NCBI RefSeq assembly: GCF_021130785.1
Contig: NC_060208.1
Coordinates: 170,804,501-170,868,500, forward strand
Origin: Homalodisca vitripennis
Lineage: Eukaryota > Arthropoda > Insecta > Hemiptera > Cicadellidae
Reading direction: 5' to 3'
Length of the DNA: 64,000 bases
Shown here: positions 51,923 to 62,230 of the stretch, piece by piece
Layout: each line of letters opens with the position of its first letter
How positions within the stretch are numbered: the first letter of the stretch is position 1
The notes under the pieces: generated by a model
Seen by the model: the letters and a program-made list of their open reading frames with translations, nothing else
Told to the model about the DNA's origin: nothing
Database searches by the model: none
Made by a program: the position numbers and the translations under genes

Positions 51923-54034
51923 TTATTGCACTAAATATCTGTTAGCATTTAAAAACAACAGTTGTTCACATCGTTTCCCTGATAATCTGGTACGTCGTTC
52001 TGTAATTATGTATCCTGCTTTTGAGAATAATCTCTCACAGGGGACCGATGTTGCCACTGCACAAAAATGTTTTTTTTACAACTTGTGACAACAGAGGGTA
52101 AAAAACTTCATTTTGTTTCCACCACAGTAGTGGGTTTTCTGAGCGTCCGATGCATTCCTCGTCTAAATAACGGTTCATTTCAACAATTGCAGCAGATGTC
52201 TTTGAACCTGAAAATACAATGAATTATTGTAAGTGGATAATAAAGTGTTTTAACACGTAATTGAATATGACAGCAGATGCCTTTAAACCCTGAAAATACA
52301 ATTATTTTAAGTGGATAATAAAGTGTTTTTTAAACCCAATTTAATATGGTTTACAGATTAATATATTTTAACGTACCTGACGGTTTCTTGGATGCTATCA
52401 TCTTATCAAGGTCTGCCCAGATAGAAAACTTTGCCTGTTTTGTAAGAGGCTGATTTCCATCGTCTTTTCCTGACTTCCACTGACAGACGTCACAGAAGTG
52501 CTTGTCTTCTTGCTCCATATGGCTGACATGAGCTCAGTGCAGTAGGTTTTTATGGATCCAGCTGATTTTTCATCTGAAAAATACTGCAAGCTTGAAACGT
52601 GGATCTAACAACGTCGCCAAAGCTATTAGTCTTGCTGTTTTCAATGTTAGAAAATCTGGTTTTTAGTCCTTTGAGCAATTCATCAACTACACGTTTGGAG
52701 ACTTCGCTTAGGGTTTCTTTTCTCATTTTATTGCAGACAGAAACTAGTCCATTGATAAATCCAATCACTTGGCTAGCTGTAAGGTAATTTTCCCCAGAGA
52801 TATTTCTGGTTACTTCTTCAAATGGTTCCAGAACCATTACCAATTCGGAGCAAGTCTTCCATTCATCTTCGGGTGAGCACTGGAATTTCTTTATTGATTA
52901 AAGCCACTGTCGTTTTAACAGCATCCTTCAACTCTGAAATTCTTTGCAACATATAAAATGTTGAGTTCCATCTTGTAGCTACTTGTAGAACTAGTTTTTT
53001 GGGTTCCAGTCCCAAATTTTTCTGTACTTCCCTTAGCTTCTCTGTAGCACTAGTGCTTCTTTTAAAATGAGAAACTATAGCTTTTATGCGATCTGTTAAG
53101 CTCTGACAAACCTTCAATGCATCCTGCAAAATTAAATTAATTGTATGGGCGAAACATCCGAAGTGTTTTAGTTTAGTTCATTAGTTATAGCCCCTACAAT
53201 ATTACTGGCATTGTCAGAGACAATGATCATGATTTTGCCTTCAAGGTGAAATTTTTTTTACAATTTTGTCTATTTCTACCGCCAAGTTTACACTTGTATG
53301 AGAAGATCTGATGACAGAACACTCAAGTAAAATTGATTTTAATTCAAAATCGTTAGAAATGTGGTGGGAAGTTAGAGCCATATAACTCTCTGTGTTTGAA
53401 GAGGTCCAAGTGTCAGTTGTCAAAGTAACATTTGATACTGTTAGCATTTCTTGTCGAACAGCATTCAAACACATCTCATATTCTGCTGGTATCATAGAAG
53501 ATGAAATGGTTTTTCTGTTTGGCAGAACATAGTTTGGATTTAGACCATTGACGAACTTTTTAAAACCTTCGTCCTCTACTACTGAAAAGGGTTGGTAATC
53601 TTGAACAAACACATTTAAGAGGAGCTTGTCTAGTTTCTTCTTTTGGGTTTCACTAATTTTTTTCTGCTGAGGTATGAAGGACCTAATGCTTGGTTGGTTA
53701 TTTGGTACAATATTACACATTGAACTATTAGTGGCAATGTTGTCAGAATTTACATTCTGCATGGCAATGTTGGTGTTCGATGTAGTCCTGTTTAAAGTAG
53801 AGGCCAAAGAAGGAACAGCAAGGGGTTTCAACCACATTTGATACCGGTAAGTGTTTCCCTCCTGGCGGTGGCAAAGCAACAGTGGTATGTTTTCTTTCTA
53901 AATGCTTTCTAAGGTTAGAAACTGTAGTTTTAAAACTTGCCATTGACACATAAATCGCACCTAGCAATTTTACTTACGGGATCCGTAGTTGTGAAGTAAG
54001 ACCACAAATAACTAGTCTTCTGTTTTCTGTTCAT
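51923..54034 (-). pseudogene. hAT transposase pseudogene (BED finger to dimerisation domain)
   Basis: From ATG 54034 a BED zinc finger is split over two frames (LWSYFTTTDPVSKIARCDLC, then NLRKHLERKH). Next come the ribonuclease-H-like catalytic parts: LTTDTWTSSNTESYMALT (first catalytic Asp region), IMIIVSDNASNIVGAI, FGCFAHTINLILQDAL and VATRWNSTFYMLQR. The C-terminus has ATSVPCERLFSKAGYIIT and LLFLNANRYLVQ, the hAT dimerisation signature. Frameshifts near 53860, 53255 and 52850, stops around 52540-52390, and an 81-bp tandem duplication at 52191-52349 inactivate it. It resembles ZBED-type hAT transposases. Confidence 0.88.
52191..52349. repeat. Tandem duplication, about 81-bp unit, inside the hAT transposase
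   Basis: AGCAGATGTCTTTGAACCTG...GGATAATAAAGTGTTTT occurs at 52191 and, diverged by several substitutions, at 52272. It separates the catalytic region from the dimerisation domain. Confidence 0.85.
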
Positions 54035-55267
54035 TTTTGTTTCACACACAGTCACACAAAATTAAAGATATTAACTACAAAAACTGAGTGAAACTATTAA
54101 ACACAATTTTATTAATGTATAAAACTAGTGGAAAAAGTCCAAAACACTACTATTAAACTATTAATACGGTTAGAACTGTCAATAACCAACTTGAAATGCA
54201 CAAACACGATAGTAGCCCTCAGAGTCAGAACGCAAGTGCATTGAAGTTTTCGTGTCATAACACGACACGAATGGTCTGTGAATCACGTGTGAATGACGTG
54301 ACAAAACTCAAATATAGTGACAGCGGTAAACGTAACGAATCCAGTGTCAGTGACACACCGTTCGTTCCGTATTACTCGTAGTTTTTTGTAATAGGGTGAT
54401 GGGTAGAAGTGACAGATCCAGACTGTTTCTCAGATAGCCGTTTACTAAGTAACTGTTATGTTTACGTGACAAAAATAATAGGGTGTTTGTTGTAACCTAT
54501 TACAACGGTGACGGCTACTACGTGGTAATAGTGTTATTAAATCCTATTACGTTCTGTAACGACCATCACTAGTGGAGTTGGAGACAATAATAATAGAGGT
54601 CGCCAACAGGAGGCTAGGTCCTTCTCAAACAGTAATAGAGTTTTTACAAAGTCTAGTACCAAATGGACGGCTGTCAACTACAGGAAAAGCGGTTGGAACA
54701 ACAACTACAAGAGGAGATCTGAAGGTTATTCTATCAATGGGAGCAAAATGGACTCCAACATATCTATAGTTCCTGATACAGACGGAAAGGAGAGGCCTGC
54801 CACTGGATCAGCCCCAACTTACAGTGACATTCTAAGAAGTGAAGATAAAAACAAGGTAGTGCGTGGAACTTTGAAGGTAAGCGACAGTAATCCTCTTAAG
54901 CCGGCAAAACGCATGAGATGGCTTTTTTCTGTCCGGTTTGGACCCAGTTGTGTCCGCTCAGTCAATCACAGACTACCTGCATAGCCTTAAAGGTGATGCC
55001 GTTTTTCATTGTAATAAACTTGTGACAAGATATAGCAGTTACAGCTCTTTTAAGGTGGAGTACCCCATGAACTTGGTGAGGAATTGATGCACCCAAATCT
55101 GTGGCCGGAAGGCACTTTTATAAAATCATTTCGGCCCCCCAAAACATATCGCAGTGGATGGGCGGAGTCAAGAAAGTTTTTTAGTGTCAAAACAATCAAA
55201 TAGCAAGTGGAACTTAAGTGCTGAGGAGGAATCAAGAAACGATAATCCAGGCGTGTTGGTGAATGTT

Positions 55268-58095
55268 GGCTTTTTTGAACATAAGATCTTTGAGAAATAA
55301 ACTAGGTCAGTTAGAGGGCCATCTTGAATGATAAAACCGGCCGACATTATCTGTCTAAATGAACACTGGCTCTGTTCTGACGAAGTGAGTTACTATGTGC
55401 CCCATGGTTTTGTGCTGGCCAACTTTTTTGCTAGACAGTCCCCGCATGGTGGATCATCAATCTTTGTGAAGAAAGACTTGTCCTTTGAAGGCATCGATAT
55501 CTCGTCCTTCTGTCAAAATAATATATGTGAGGGTGCAGCAGCTAGGCTACTTAGCCTTAATCTTGTTATTCTTAGCATCTACCGTACACCTGATAGTAAT
55601 TTTAAAAAATTTTATTGAAAATCTTGAAAATCTTTTATTGTATGTTACAAGTAAATATGTTAAAACCAATGATGTTTAGCCATTGCCGGTGACTTAAATG
55701 TAGACCTGTTAAATAAGAGAAGTAATGAAACTGTTGAATTGCTAAATCTGTTAAGGTCGTTTGACCTATATTGTACTAATCAGAATCCAACCCGCTTTGG
55801 GGCATGTTTGGATAACATATACACTAACCTAACTCAGAATTACTTTGAAGTCTCCTTGATAGCCCAGGATATTATATCTGATCACGCCGGTGTATGGGTT
55901 GGTCTAAACCTCAAGCATTGTAATAATAAGACTAGTCCAGTCAAACAAAAGAAAACAAAACGCTTAATAAAATGATGTTAGATTAGAAAATTTTATAAAT
56001 TGTATGTCTTCTGTTGTCTGGTCTTCTGTGTATCAAAATGTAGATGTGAATATTGCCTTTGTAACTTTTATCGATATTTTATGTTCTGTGTTTAACCACC
56101 ATTGTCCGATAGTAAATGTTAAGTGTAAAAAAACCAGTGCTAGGCCCAATCAAAGCTCAAATACAAAAAAACTGGTTTACTCCGCAGCTTGAAATGAATG
56201 CGGAAATTCTTACTAGTAATGTATGATAAGTGGAAATGTACAGAAGACTTAGTTGATAAAAACAGATACGTAACTCTCAGAAAGCTATATAATAGAGAAA
56301 TTACAAATGCAAAGAAAACAGCCAATGAAAACCTCATTATTAATGCCAAAAACAAGTGCCAAATGGCATGGAAAGTTATAAGAAGTGAATCATTGCTATA
56401 TTAAACCTAAAAAATGTCATACCTATTTCTCCTGATTGTCTCAATAGCTATTTTGTAAATGTGTCAAAAAATGTACATAGTGATGTTGATCTAGATTTAA
56501 ATGACAACAACCATAATGATTTTTATTGTAAACTTTGATAAGCCTATCCCTGTTTCTGGTTTTAGCTGGCAAACCGGTCAGTACGGAAATAGTGTCTCAA
56601 ACTATTTCACACCTTAGCAACTCAAAAAGCGAGGATGTGTTTGGTCTGTCAAACTATGTTGTAAAAACTGTTTGGTGAATTTATTGTCAAACCGTTAACT
56701 TTTTTAATTAATCTAGTACTAAGACATGGAATCTTCCCTGAAGGTTTAAAACTTACCAAGATCACACCTATTTTTAAAAAAGGGGACTTAAAGGCTCCTG
56801 AATGCTATCGACCCATAGCCATCGTACCCATCATTGGAAAGATTATAGAATCTTGCATGATCCTACAACTTCATGAATATTTTAATGGTAATAACTTATT
56901 GTATAGCCATCAATATGGGTTTCGTCCCAAAACACAACACAGTTTTAGCTATGGAAGCAATTGTAGAGTATATTATTAATGGTTTTGAAAATAGACACAT
57001 AGTTGCATCTAATTTGATAGATTTGACAAAGGCGTTTGACTGCCTGTCTTTCTTTTAATAATTTTGTACGATAAGCTATATTTCTATGGTATCAGAAAAA
57101 AAGGAACTAAACTTGATCAAATCTTATTTATCTGGTCGGCAGCAAAAAGTGGTTGTAGATGACATCAGCTCGATGTATGATGATGTTATAGCTGGTGTCC
57201 CACAAGGCTCCGTTCTTGGACCTTTTTTGTATCTAATCTTTGTTAATGATATATATTGTAACATTCCAACTTTTTGTGTACTCTATGCCGATGATACCAC
57301 TCTACTCTGTTTCTGATAGTGATTTTGAAATTGTAAAACACAACCTGTCTAATGCCTTTACTTATGCAAAAAAGGTGGTTTGATTCTAATAATCTAGTTA
57401 CCAATAATAGCAAAACTGAACTGATCTATTTTTCTCTCAGGGATGTTCCTGTTACTAGTAATGTAAGTAGCGAAGTAAAATTAATAGGCTTTACACTGGA
57501 CAACAGCTTGAGCTGGAAACCCCACATTTTAAATTTGTGTAAAAAACTATCCCGCATTGTCTTTCTTCTAAGAAAACTTAAATTATCTATAGGGCCAACA
57601 AACGTTGTTAATTGTATACTATGGTCTTTTCCATTCACAAATGAACTATGGAATTCGCCTGTGGGGCAACGCTTGTCATGCCTCTAAAGTTTTCATATGG
57701 CAAAAAAAGGCCATTAGAGTTCTGGACTGCCTAACCTTGAGACAATCATGTAAGGCTAGTTTTAAGAAATTAAAAATTATCACAGCTCCATCCTTATATA
57801 TCTTAAGTACTTTGCTTCATGTTAAACAGAATATAGACTCCTTTGCTGCTCAAAACTTTAATCATGACCATTTAACTAGAAATAGAAACAACCTTATAAC
57901 TCCATATGTAAGACTCTCAAAAAACTTTAAATAGTCATGTTTATCAACAGCTCATATTGTATAAACAAACTACCATTGCCTATTAGAAATCTGCCTTTTA
58001 ACAAGTTTAAATGTTTTTGTATCAGACTGGATTAAAGACCAAGCCTTTTATACTGTGGCAGAGTACAAGGACTACAATTTTTCCGAAATTAGCTA
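55268..58095 (+). pseudogene. LINE ORF2 pseudogene (endonuclease and reverse transcriptase)
   Basis: The endonuclease begins AFLNIRSLRNKLGQLEGHL, then after a stop continues DIICLNEHWL, GGSSIFVKK, and FDLYCTNQNPTR with DNIYTN. The reverse transcriptase shows ECYRPIAIVPIIGKI, SNLIDLTKAFDCL (motif A Asp), IAGVPQGSVLGPFLYLIFVNDI and LYADDTTLLCF (YADD, about 57287), then KLIGFTLDNSLSW and the C-terminal RLWGNACHASKVF and KLPLPIRNLPFN. At least ten stops or frameshifts disable it. Catalytic motifs themselves are conserved. Confidence 0.85.
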
Positions 58096-58250
58096 GGCAA
58101 ACTGATTACTATTTTTATACTATAGCCTATAAGTTCTATAAATTGTAAGATCTTATTATAAGTAACCTAATGATCTCAAAAATGCTGTTTGTCTTCTTGT
58201 ATTTGACGTATCCAATTACATTGTAAAATGTCTTAAAGGAAATAAATAAT

Positions 58251-58277
58251 ATTGTCTATTGTCTATTGTCTATTGTC
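58251..58277 (+). repeat. LINE 3' tail of ATTGTCT repeats
   Basis: Nearly four copies of ATTGTCT follow AAATAAATAAT, marking the LINE's 3' end. Confidence 0.85.
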
Positions 58278-58921
58278 AACAATCAACCTATTCATATGTC
58301 AAAAATATCACCATAGTTTTTAGACCAATGTTGTAAGGTTGTAAGGATTGTTACCTTGTAAGGTTAGAAGATTATAGGGTTTCTAAATTTGTACATATAC
58401 ACATGACAATGCCGACCTTTAAAGTCATTATACAATCAGTGTTGTAAAAATTAACGGTATCGCCGTCTAAACTAACAATGGATCTTCAATTTAATTTGTA
58501 TACTTTCAACATATTAAAATTCATAAGTATTGTCACTAATTAAATGTCCTTAAGCCCAAACTCCTTTTATTTAAATGTGTCGGAGTAACGAGATAATCGA
58601 AAACTGCCTGAAGACGCGGTAGTAATATAGCTGGTAAGACAAACACTAGAAATTACGTAAAAAGCTATCGAAATATATAAAGGATTTTAAAAGCAAATTT
58701 TTAACATTTTTATATTTATACAAATCTATCGCTCAAAAAATACTAGCAAATTTTTACTTTCAAATTTCAAATACTTGTTTTGTACAATTTTTATAAAATA
58801 ATTGTTCTACTTCTATACATAAAACTTTATGAATATCTGGATTACAAATCAATTTCAAAATTAAAATCGCTTAAAATTTAAGGGGATAAAACTGAAAAAT
58901 AAATTTGGTCTATATGGTAAT
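58278..58921. other. AT-rich stretch without recognisable gene
   Basis: No frame, repeat or RNA gene is recognisable. Confidence 0.5.
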
Positions 58922-59965
58922 AATAATCTTTATTTCATAAAAGACAATCAATACATAGAATTGTAACCTTCTAATAATTATTGTCCGTAAATATAAAAAA
59001 TAGTTACATTATATATTTTAATTCAGACTCATACAAAGTTAAAATGTTGACCCGTCCTTCAGCAATCACACTTGATATCAGAACTAAGGTTTTGCGTCAA
59101 TTAGTTTTCCAGTAATTAATTTTCCCAATTTCTTGCCAAGAATTCGTTGACCGAGTAATACGCTTGGTATACCAACAGGCATTTGAGACAAGCTCTGAAT
59201 TGTTAGAATTTGTTATTGCCTCCGAAAGATAATTGATAAGTCCAACACCAACTTGTAAGGGCAAGTAATTGAAAGTGGTAGTTCTATGCTGTTGAATCCT
59301 GAAGTTGTCTCTCCCTCCAGTCTCATTATGGTGAATACCTTCCCTGAATTAAAATGCACTTCAACTTCATCTCAGAGAGGTAGATGCTTGGTAAAATCAG
59401 CACTTCCCTGAAGACATTTTTACACAACTCTCTAGGTTTCAATTTTGAGATAATTTGAACTGTTTGTTTTTGTACCTTAAATTCTCTCTCGGTGCTGTAT
59501 TTATCACAACTGCCCCAGTCTTATTCCATAAGCCAAATGTGGATAAATTAAACCGAAGTATGGCTATTCTCAAGACTTGTAGAGAACAAAAATTTGCAAT
59601 GTTTGGTAAGGCATAGATGCCTGAAGTAACTCTTGAACAATGTTCATACGGTCGTTTAGGTTAAACCCTGACCTATGTATATTCCCAGGAACTCTGAGGA
59701 ATCTATGTCCTCCAGAAGAACTTCATGACCCATGACAGTAGGAGAGCTTTAACTGAACTGCTGCCGAAGACAGAAATAAAGAACATTAGAATTGGTATTC
59801 TTTGTTTTCAAATCTCAGAAAAAAAATTTGAAATATATGAATTAAATTGAGAGTAATAAATTATTTGATTTCCAAGTCCTCTTTTGAAGAAGATTTGCTG
59901 CAGATAGTTTTATCATCCGCATATTGATCAAACTCTCCATCTTTGATTGATAAGTTCAACTTATT
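58922..59965 (-). pseudogene. Antisense LINE remnant, reverse-transcriptase C-terminal part
   Basis: On the - strand a diverged reading gives FDQYADDKTICS (YADD near 59920), then VEDIDSSEFLGIYIGQGLT, IWLMES and FKVQKQTVQIISKLKPRESC, which match the order of Jockey/CR1 ORF2 segments after the active site. It ends at AATAAAGATTATTATTACC near 58922, a LINE 3' tail. No frame is open for long, so this is an old 5'-truncated copy unrelated in orientation to its neighbour. Confidence 0.65.
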
Positions 59966-60128
59966 TGGTGCTGTCCACCATCAAATACATTTTCTAGTAT
60001 ATGTTTAGCCTTCATTCAGTGTTTTACTGTTATTTTAACTTTTACTCTCAACTGTGTGTGTTCATATATTTACTTGATTCTATTTATTAACATGAATTGA
60101 TTGCAGAATATATCAGTTTAAGACAATT

Positions 60129-60140
60129 AACTTAATGTTT
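60129..60140. repeat. Target duplication of the I/Loa-like LINE, left copy
   Basis: AACTTAATGTTT here and at 62219-62230 flank the LINE exactly. Confidence 0.85.
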
Positions 60141-60176
60141 TTCCCTTGGGGCGGCCTACTGCCATGCACTTAAGCC

Positions 60177-61262
60177 TCAAGGGCTTTTTGCGCACCCCGG
60201 AAACACACCATGAGATCCACCAGTATACAATTTCAGCAGTTCCACAAACCGCCGAAAACAACCTATCAAGTCTTCCAGGGGAAATTCACCAGCCCTGTCC
60301 AAACTACCAAAGATGGCATACCGCTCTCTTGCTATTGCGGGGCAATCAAAGAGCAGGTGCTCAGCAGTCTCCTCCTGCTCATTGCACCTTCTACAGAGCG
60401 GATCCTCCTGAAGGATGCCGACTCTGTGAAGATGCTTCCTCAGGTGACCATGCCCCGTAATGAGACCAATAACCTGAGAAGACATTGATCTGTTTAATGA
60501 GAGAAGGTCCGAAGCCACCCTGGATGAAGGTGACTGTAATACCATTCTCAAACCCGGATGCAACCTCCACCTTCTCTCATGCTCCGCGCGAATCCATTTC
60601 GAGACAACCCTAGAGGATTCACACCTTGGAACACCGCAGAACGGTTGAGGGCCCATCATAATTGTCTCTGAGCCCTGGTTGGCCAGGGCATCAGCTCTTT
60701 CGTTTCCAAGAATCCCCTCATGACCAGGAACCCAATAAACGGTTACATTGTTGATTCTGGCAAGGGAGGAAACGGCCTGATAGCAATCCCAAACCAGTTT
60801 GGATTTGATCACGCAAGAGTCCAGCGCCATCAGCGCTGCCTGACTGTCCGTGAAAATATTAATCGTCTTGCTCCTATATCGCAGACGAAGATTCTCACGA
60901 GCACATTCCATAATAGCTGCGACCTCCGCTTGAAAGATTGTCGGATACGGACCCATAGGAACCACCAGCTCCCTACATGGTCTCACTCCCAGAATTCCAG
61001 CGCCTGTGCCGCTTTTTGTTTTAGAGCCGTCTGTGAACCATTCAAGCTCCGCTGGTGGGAGAGGTTTCCTTCCCTCTGACCAATCATCCCTATAGGGTAC
61101 AATAATCCTAAAGGGTTTGTCAAAGGAAAACTTTTGTGGCATCTGATCAGAGATCATGTGCAGAGCATCCTCCTGTCTCAGGGTGCTAATTCTGCAGTGT
61201 CCACCGCTGCAGCCCGACCAGAGCCCCATCTGCTGAAGACAGTAGGCACTCCTCCTGGCCAT
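60177..61262 (-). CDS. LINE ORF2 part: RNase H domain and zinc finger, 361 codons open
   Basis: The longest open frame in the window. It has a complete RNase H active site: Asp in EWFTDGSK (residue 78), Glu in QAEVAAI (113), Asp in NIFTDSQAAL (139) and Asp in NERADAL (191), with His in VPGHEG (181). A C-x2-C...H-x4-C motif follows (CRRCNEQEETAEHLLFDC). It is the 3' part of ORF2 and is cut off from the reverse transcriptase upstream by frameshifts, so it is a fragment of a pseudogene although itself uninterrupted. The ATG at its start is internal to the original protein. Confidence 0.85.
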   Translation of the reverse strand: MARRSAYCLQQMGLWSGCSGGHCRISTLRQEDALHMISDQMPQKFSFDKPFRIIVPYRDDWSEGRKPLPPAELEWFTDGSKTKSGTGAGILGVRPCRELVVPMGPYPTIFQAEVAAIMECARENLRLRYRSKTINIFTDSQAALMALDSCVIKSKLVWDCYQAVSSLARINNVTVYWVPGHEGILGNERADALANQGSETIMMGPQPFCGVPRCESSRVVSKWIRAEHERRWRLHPGLRMVLQSPSSRVASDLLSLNRSMSSQVIGLITGHGHLRKHLHRVGILQEDPLCRRCNEQEETAEHLLFDCPAIARERYAIFGSLDRAGEFPLEDLIGCFRRFVELLKLYTGGSHGVFPGCAKSP

Positions 61263-62218
61263 AGCCCGAATGACAATGTCCAGGGGGGCGAGGTTAAGAC
61301 AACAGTCCAGAGCCGCGCCTGGCGCACTAGGAAAGCCCCAGTGATAGCAAGGCAGGCCATCCTTTGGATACCCGCCAGACGAGCTACCACCGTCTTGGCC
61401 ATCAGACGAAAGCTCCGTACATTAGTGCAGTTTCCGTCTGACCACGGAAACATAAAGCCAGTACAAGAGCCTCGGCTTCAGTCCCCCAGGGCCCACCTAT
61501 CACACATCTGCATTGCATTAGAGACCATTTCCCCCTGGCAATGACCCTTTCTAGATGAGGTCCCCAGTTTAGAACCTTATCTAGGATCACGCCCAGGTAC
61601 TTGACCTCAGTCTTCAGCTCAACAGGAGAGCCTTTGAGTAGAAAGGGACCAATGCCCTCCATCTGTCGCCTCCTGGTAAAGGCAACCACAGCAGCCTTGG
61701 TGGGGTTGACAGTGAGACCAACCTCATCGCACCAATTTCCCACCATGTTCAGAGCAGCATTGGTCAGTTCCGTGATTGTTGTGTTGAACTTGCCACTCAC
61801 AAGAATCACAATATCATCTGCGTACCCCTGTGCAAAGACATCGCTGCTATTCAAAGAATTTAGCAGGTCATCCACAGAAGAGGAGAGAGGACGCCCCCCT
61901 GCGGACAGCCCCTCAGTCTTCGCACTAACACTTGCTCCCATGAAGGTTGTGACAACAACCCTGTCCGTGAACAAGGCCCTTATCCAGTCACACACCTGAC
62001 CATCAACACCACGTCTTGAGACCGCATTGATTTTTGCCGCCAGCGTCTTCTCAATCCTGCATACCAATTGATGCACGGCCGAGTCGCATGACCTTCCTGG
62101 AGTGTAGGCATGCTGGTTAGGATGTAGAGGTCGCTCCAAAAGAGCTCCCTCCCAAACAAACCTGGCAACCATTTTTTCCATAGTTTTAAGAAGAAAGGAG
62201 GACAGGCATATCGGCCTG
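61178..62218 (-). pseudogene. LINE ORF2 part: reverse transcriptase, internally deleted
   Basis: The frame from the LINE edge reads FRPICLSSFLLKTMEKMV, HPNQHAYTPGRSCDSAVHQL, then IEKTLAAK joined directly to INAVSRRGVDGQVCDWI. The FLDIEGAFD segment with the motif A catalytic Asp, normally between these, is deleted without shifting the frame. YADDIVILVSG (about 61820), VGLTVNPTKAAVVAF and VKYLGVILD are intact. Frameshifts near 61430 and 61230 separate the thumb region (VQRMACLAITGA-like) from the rest. The enzyme cannot be active without motif A. Confidence 0.85.
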
Positions 62219-62230
62219 AACTTAATGTTT
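62219..62230. repeat. Target duplication of the I/Loa-like LINE, right copy
   Basis: Perfect copy of AACTTAATGTTT. The open frame reading from 62271 crosses from flanking DNA into the LINE and its first 17 or so codons are not LINE sequence. Confidence 0.85.

Larger units (their letters stand above)
51315..54571 (-). mobile_element. hAT DNA transposon inserted in the LINE
   Basis: Terminal repeats are TAGTGATGG and its inverse CCATCACTA, with the first matching bases continuing as TTAC and GTAATAGG. The flanks are the perfect 8-bp duplication GTGGAGTT (51307-51314 and 54572-54579), as hAT transposases produce. The motif CCTATTA/TAATAGG occurs four times near each end. The transposase runs on the - strand and is broken. 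Confidence 0.95.
50655..55210 (+). pseudogene. LINE ORF1 pseudogene with PHD finger, interrupted
   Basis: The start reads CDSCQFCPVCKK, then after a frameshift EDDSALQCEI and NNWFHCACVSITDVEYEYM, giving the cysteine/histidine spacing of a PHD finger. The middle is basic and Ser/Asn-rich. Past the hAT insertion come TYSDILRSEDKNKVVRGT and, in another frame, a segment ending ISQWMG. PHD fingers in LINE ORF1 may bind chromatin. Several frameshifts and stops are present. Confidence 0.65.
50655..58277 (+). mobile_element. CR1/Jockey-like LINE, decayed, split by a hAT insertion
   Basis: A PHD-finger-bearing ORF1 is followed by an endonuclease and reverse-transcriptase ORF2 and a 3' end made of ATTGTCT repeats. 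The hAT element at 51315-54571 interrupts ORF1. Removing it and one GTGGAGTT copy restores one continuous LINE. PHD-like fingers in ORF1 and short-repeat tails without poly(A) are known from CR1-type elements. Many stops and frameshifts show it is dead. The 5' boundary is approximate. Confidence 0.8.
60141..62218 (-). mobile_element. 5'-truncated I/Loa-like LINE with RNase H
   Basis: A GC-richer block, clearly unlike its flanks, encodes the C-terminal half of a LINE ORF2 on the - strand: reverse transcriptase, then RNase H, then a zinc-binding motif. RNase H after the reverse transcriptase is characteristic of the I group (I, Loa, R1-related families). The 12-bp duplication at both ends shows one insertion event. 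Compared with the other LINEs here it has few disablements and is relatively young. Confidence 0.88.

Noticed and set aside
60720..61999. + strand frames of 119-136 codons
   Set aside because: They are shadows of the - strand LINE ORF2, whose motifs (RNase H residues, YADD) are clear.
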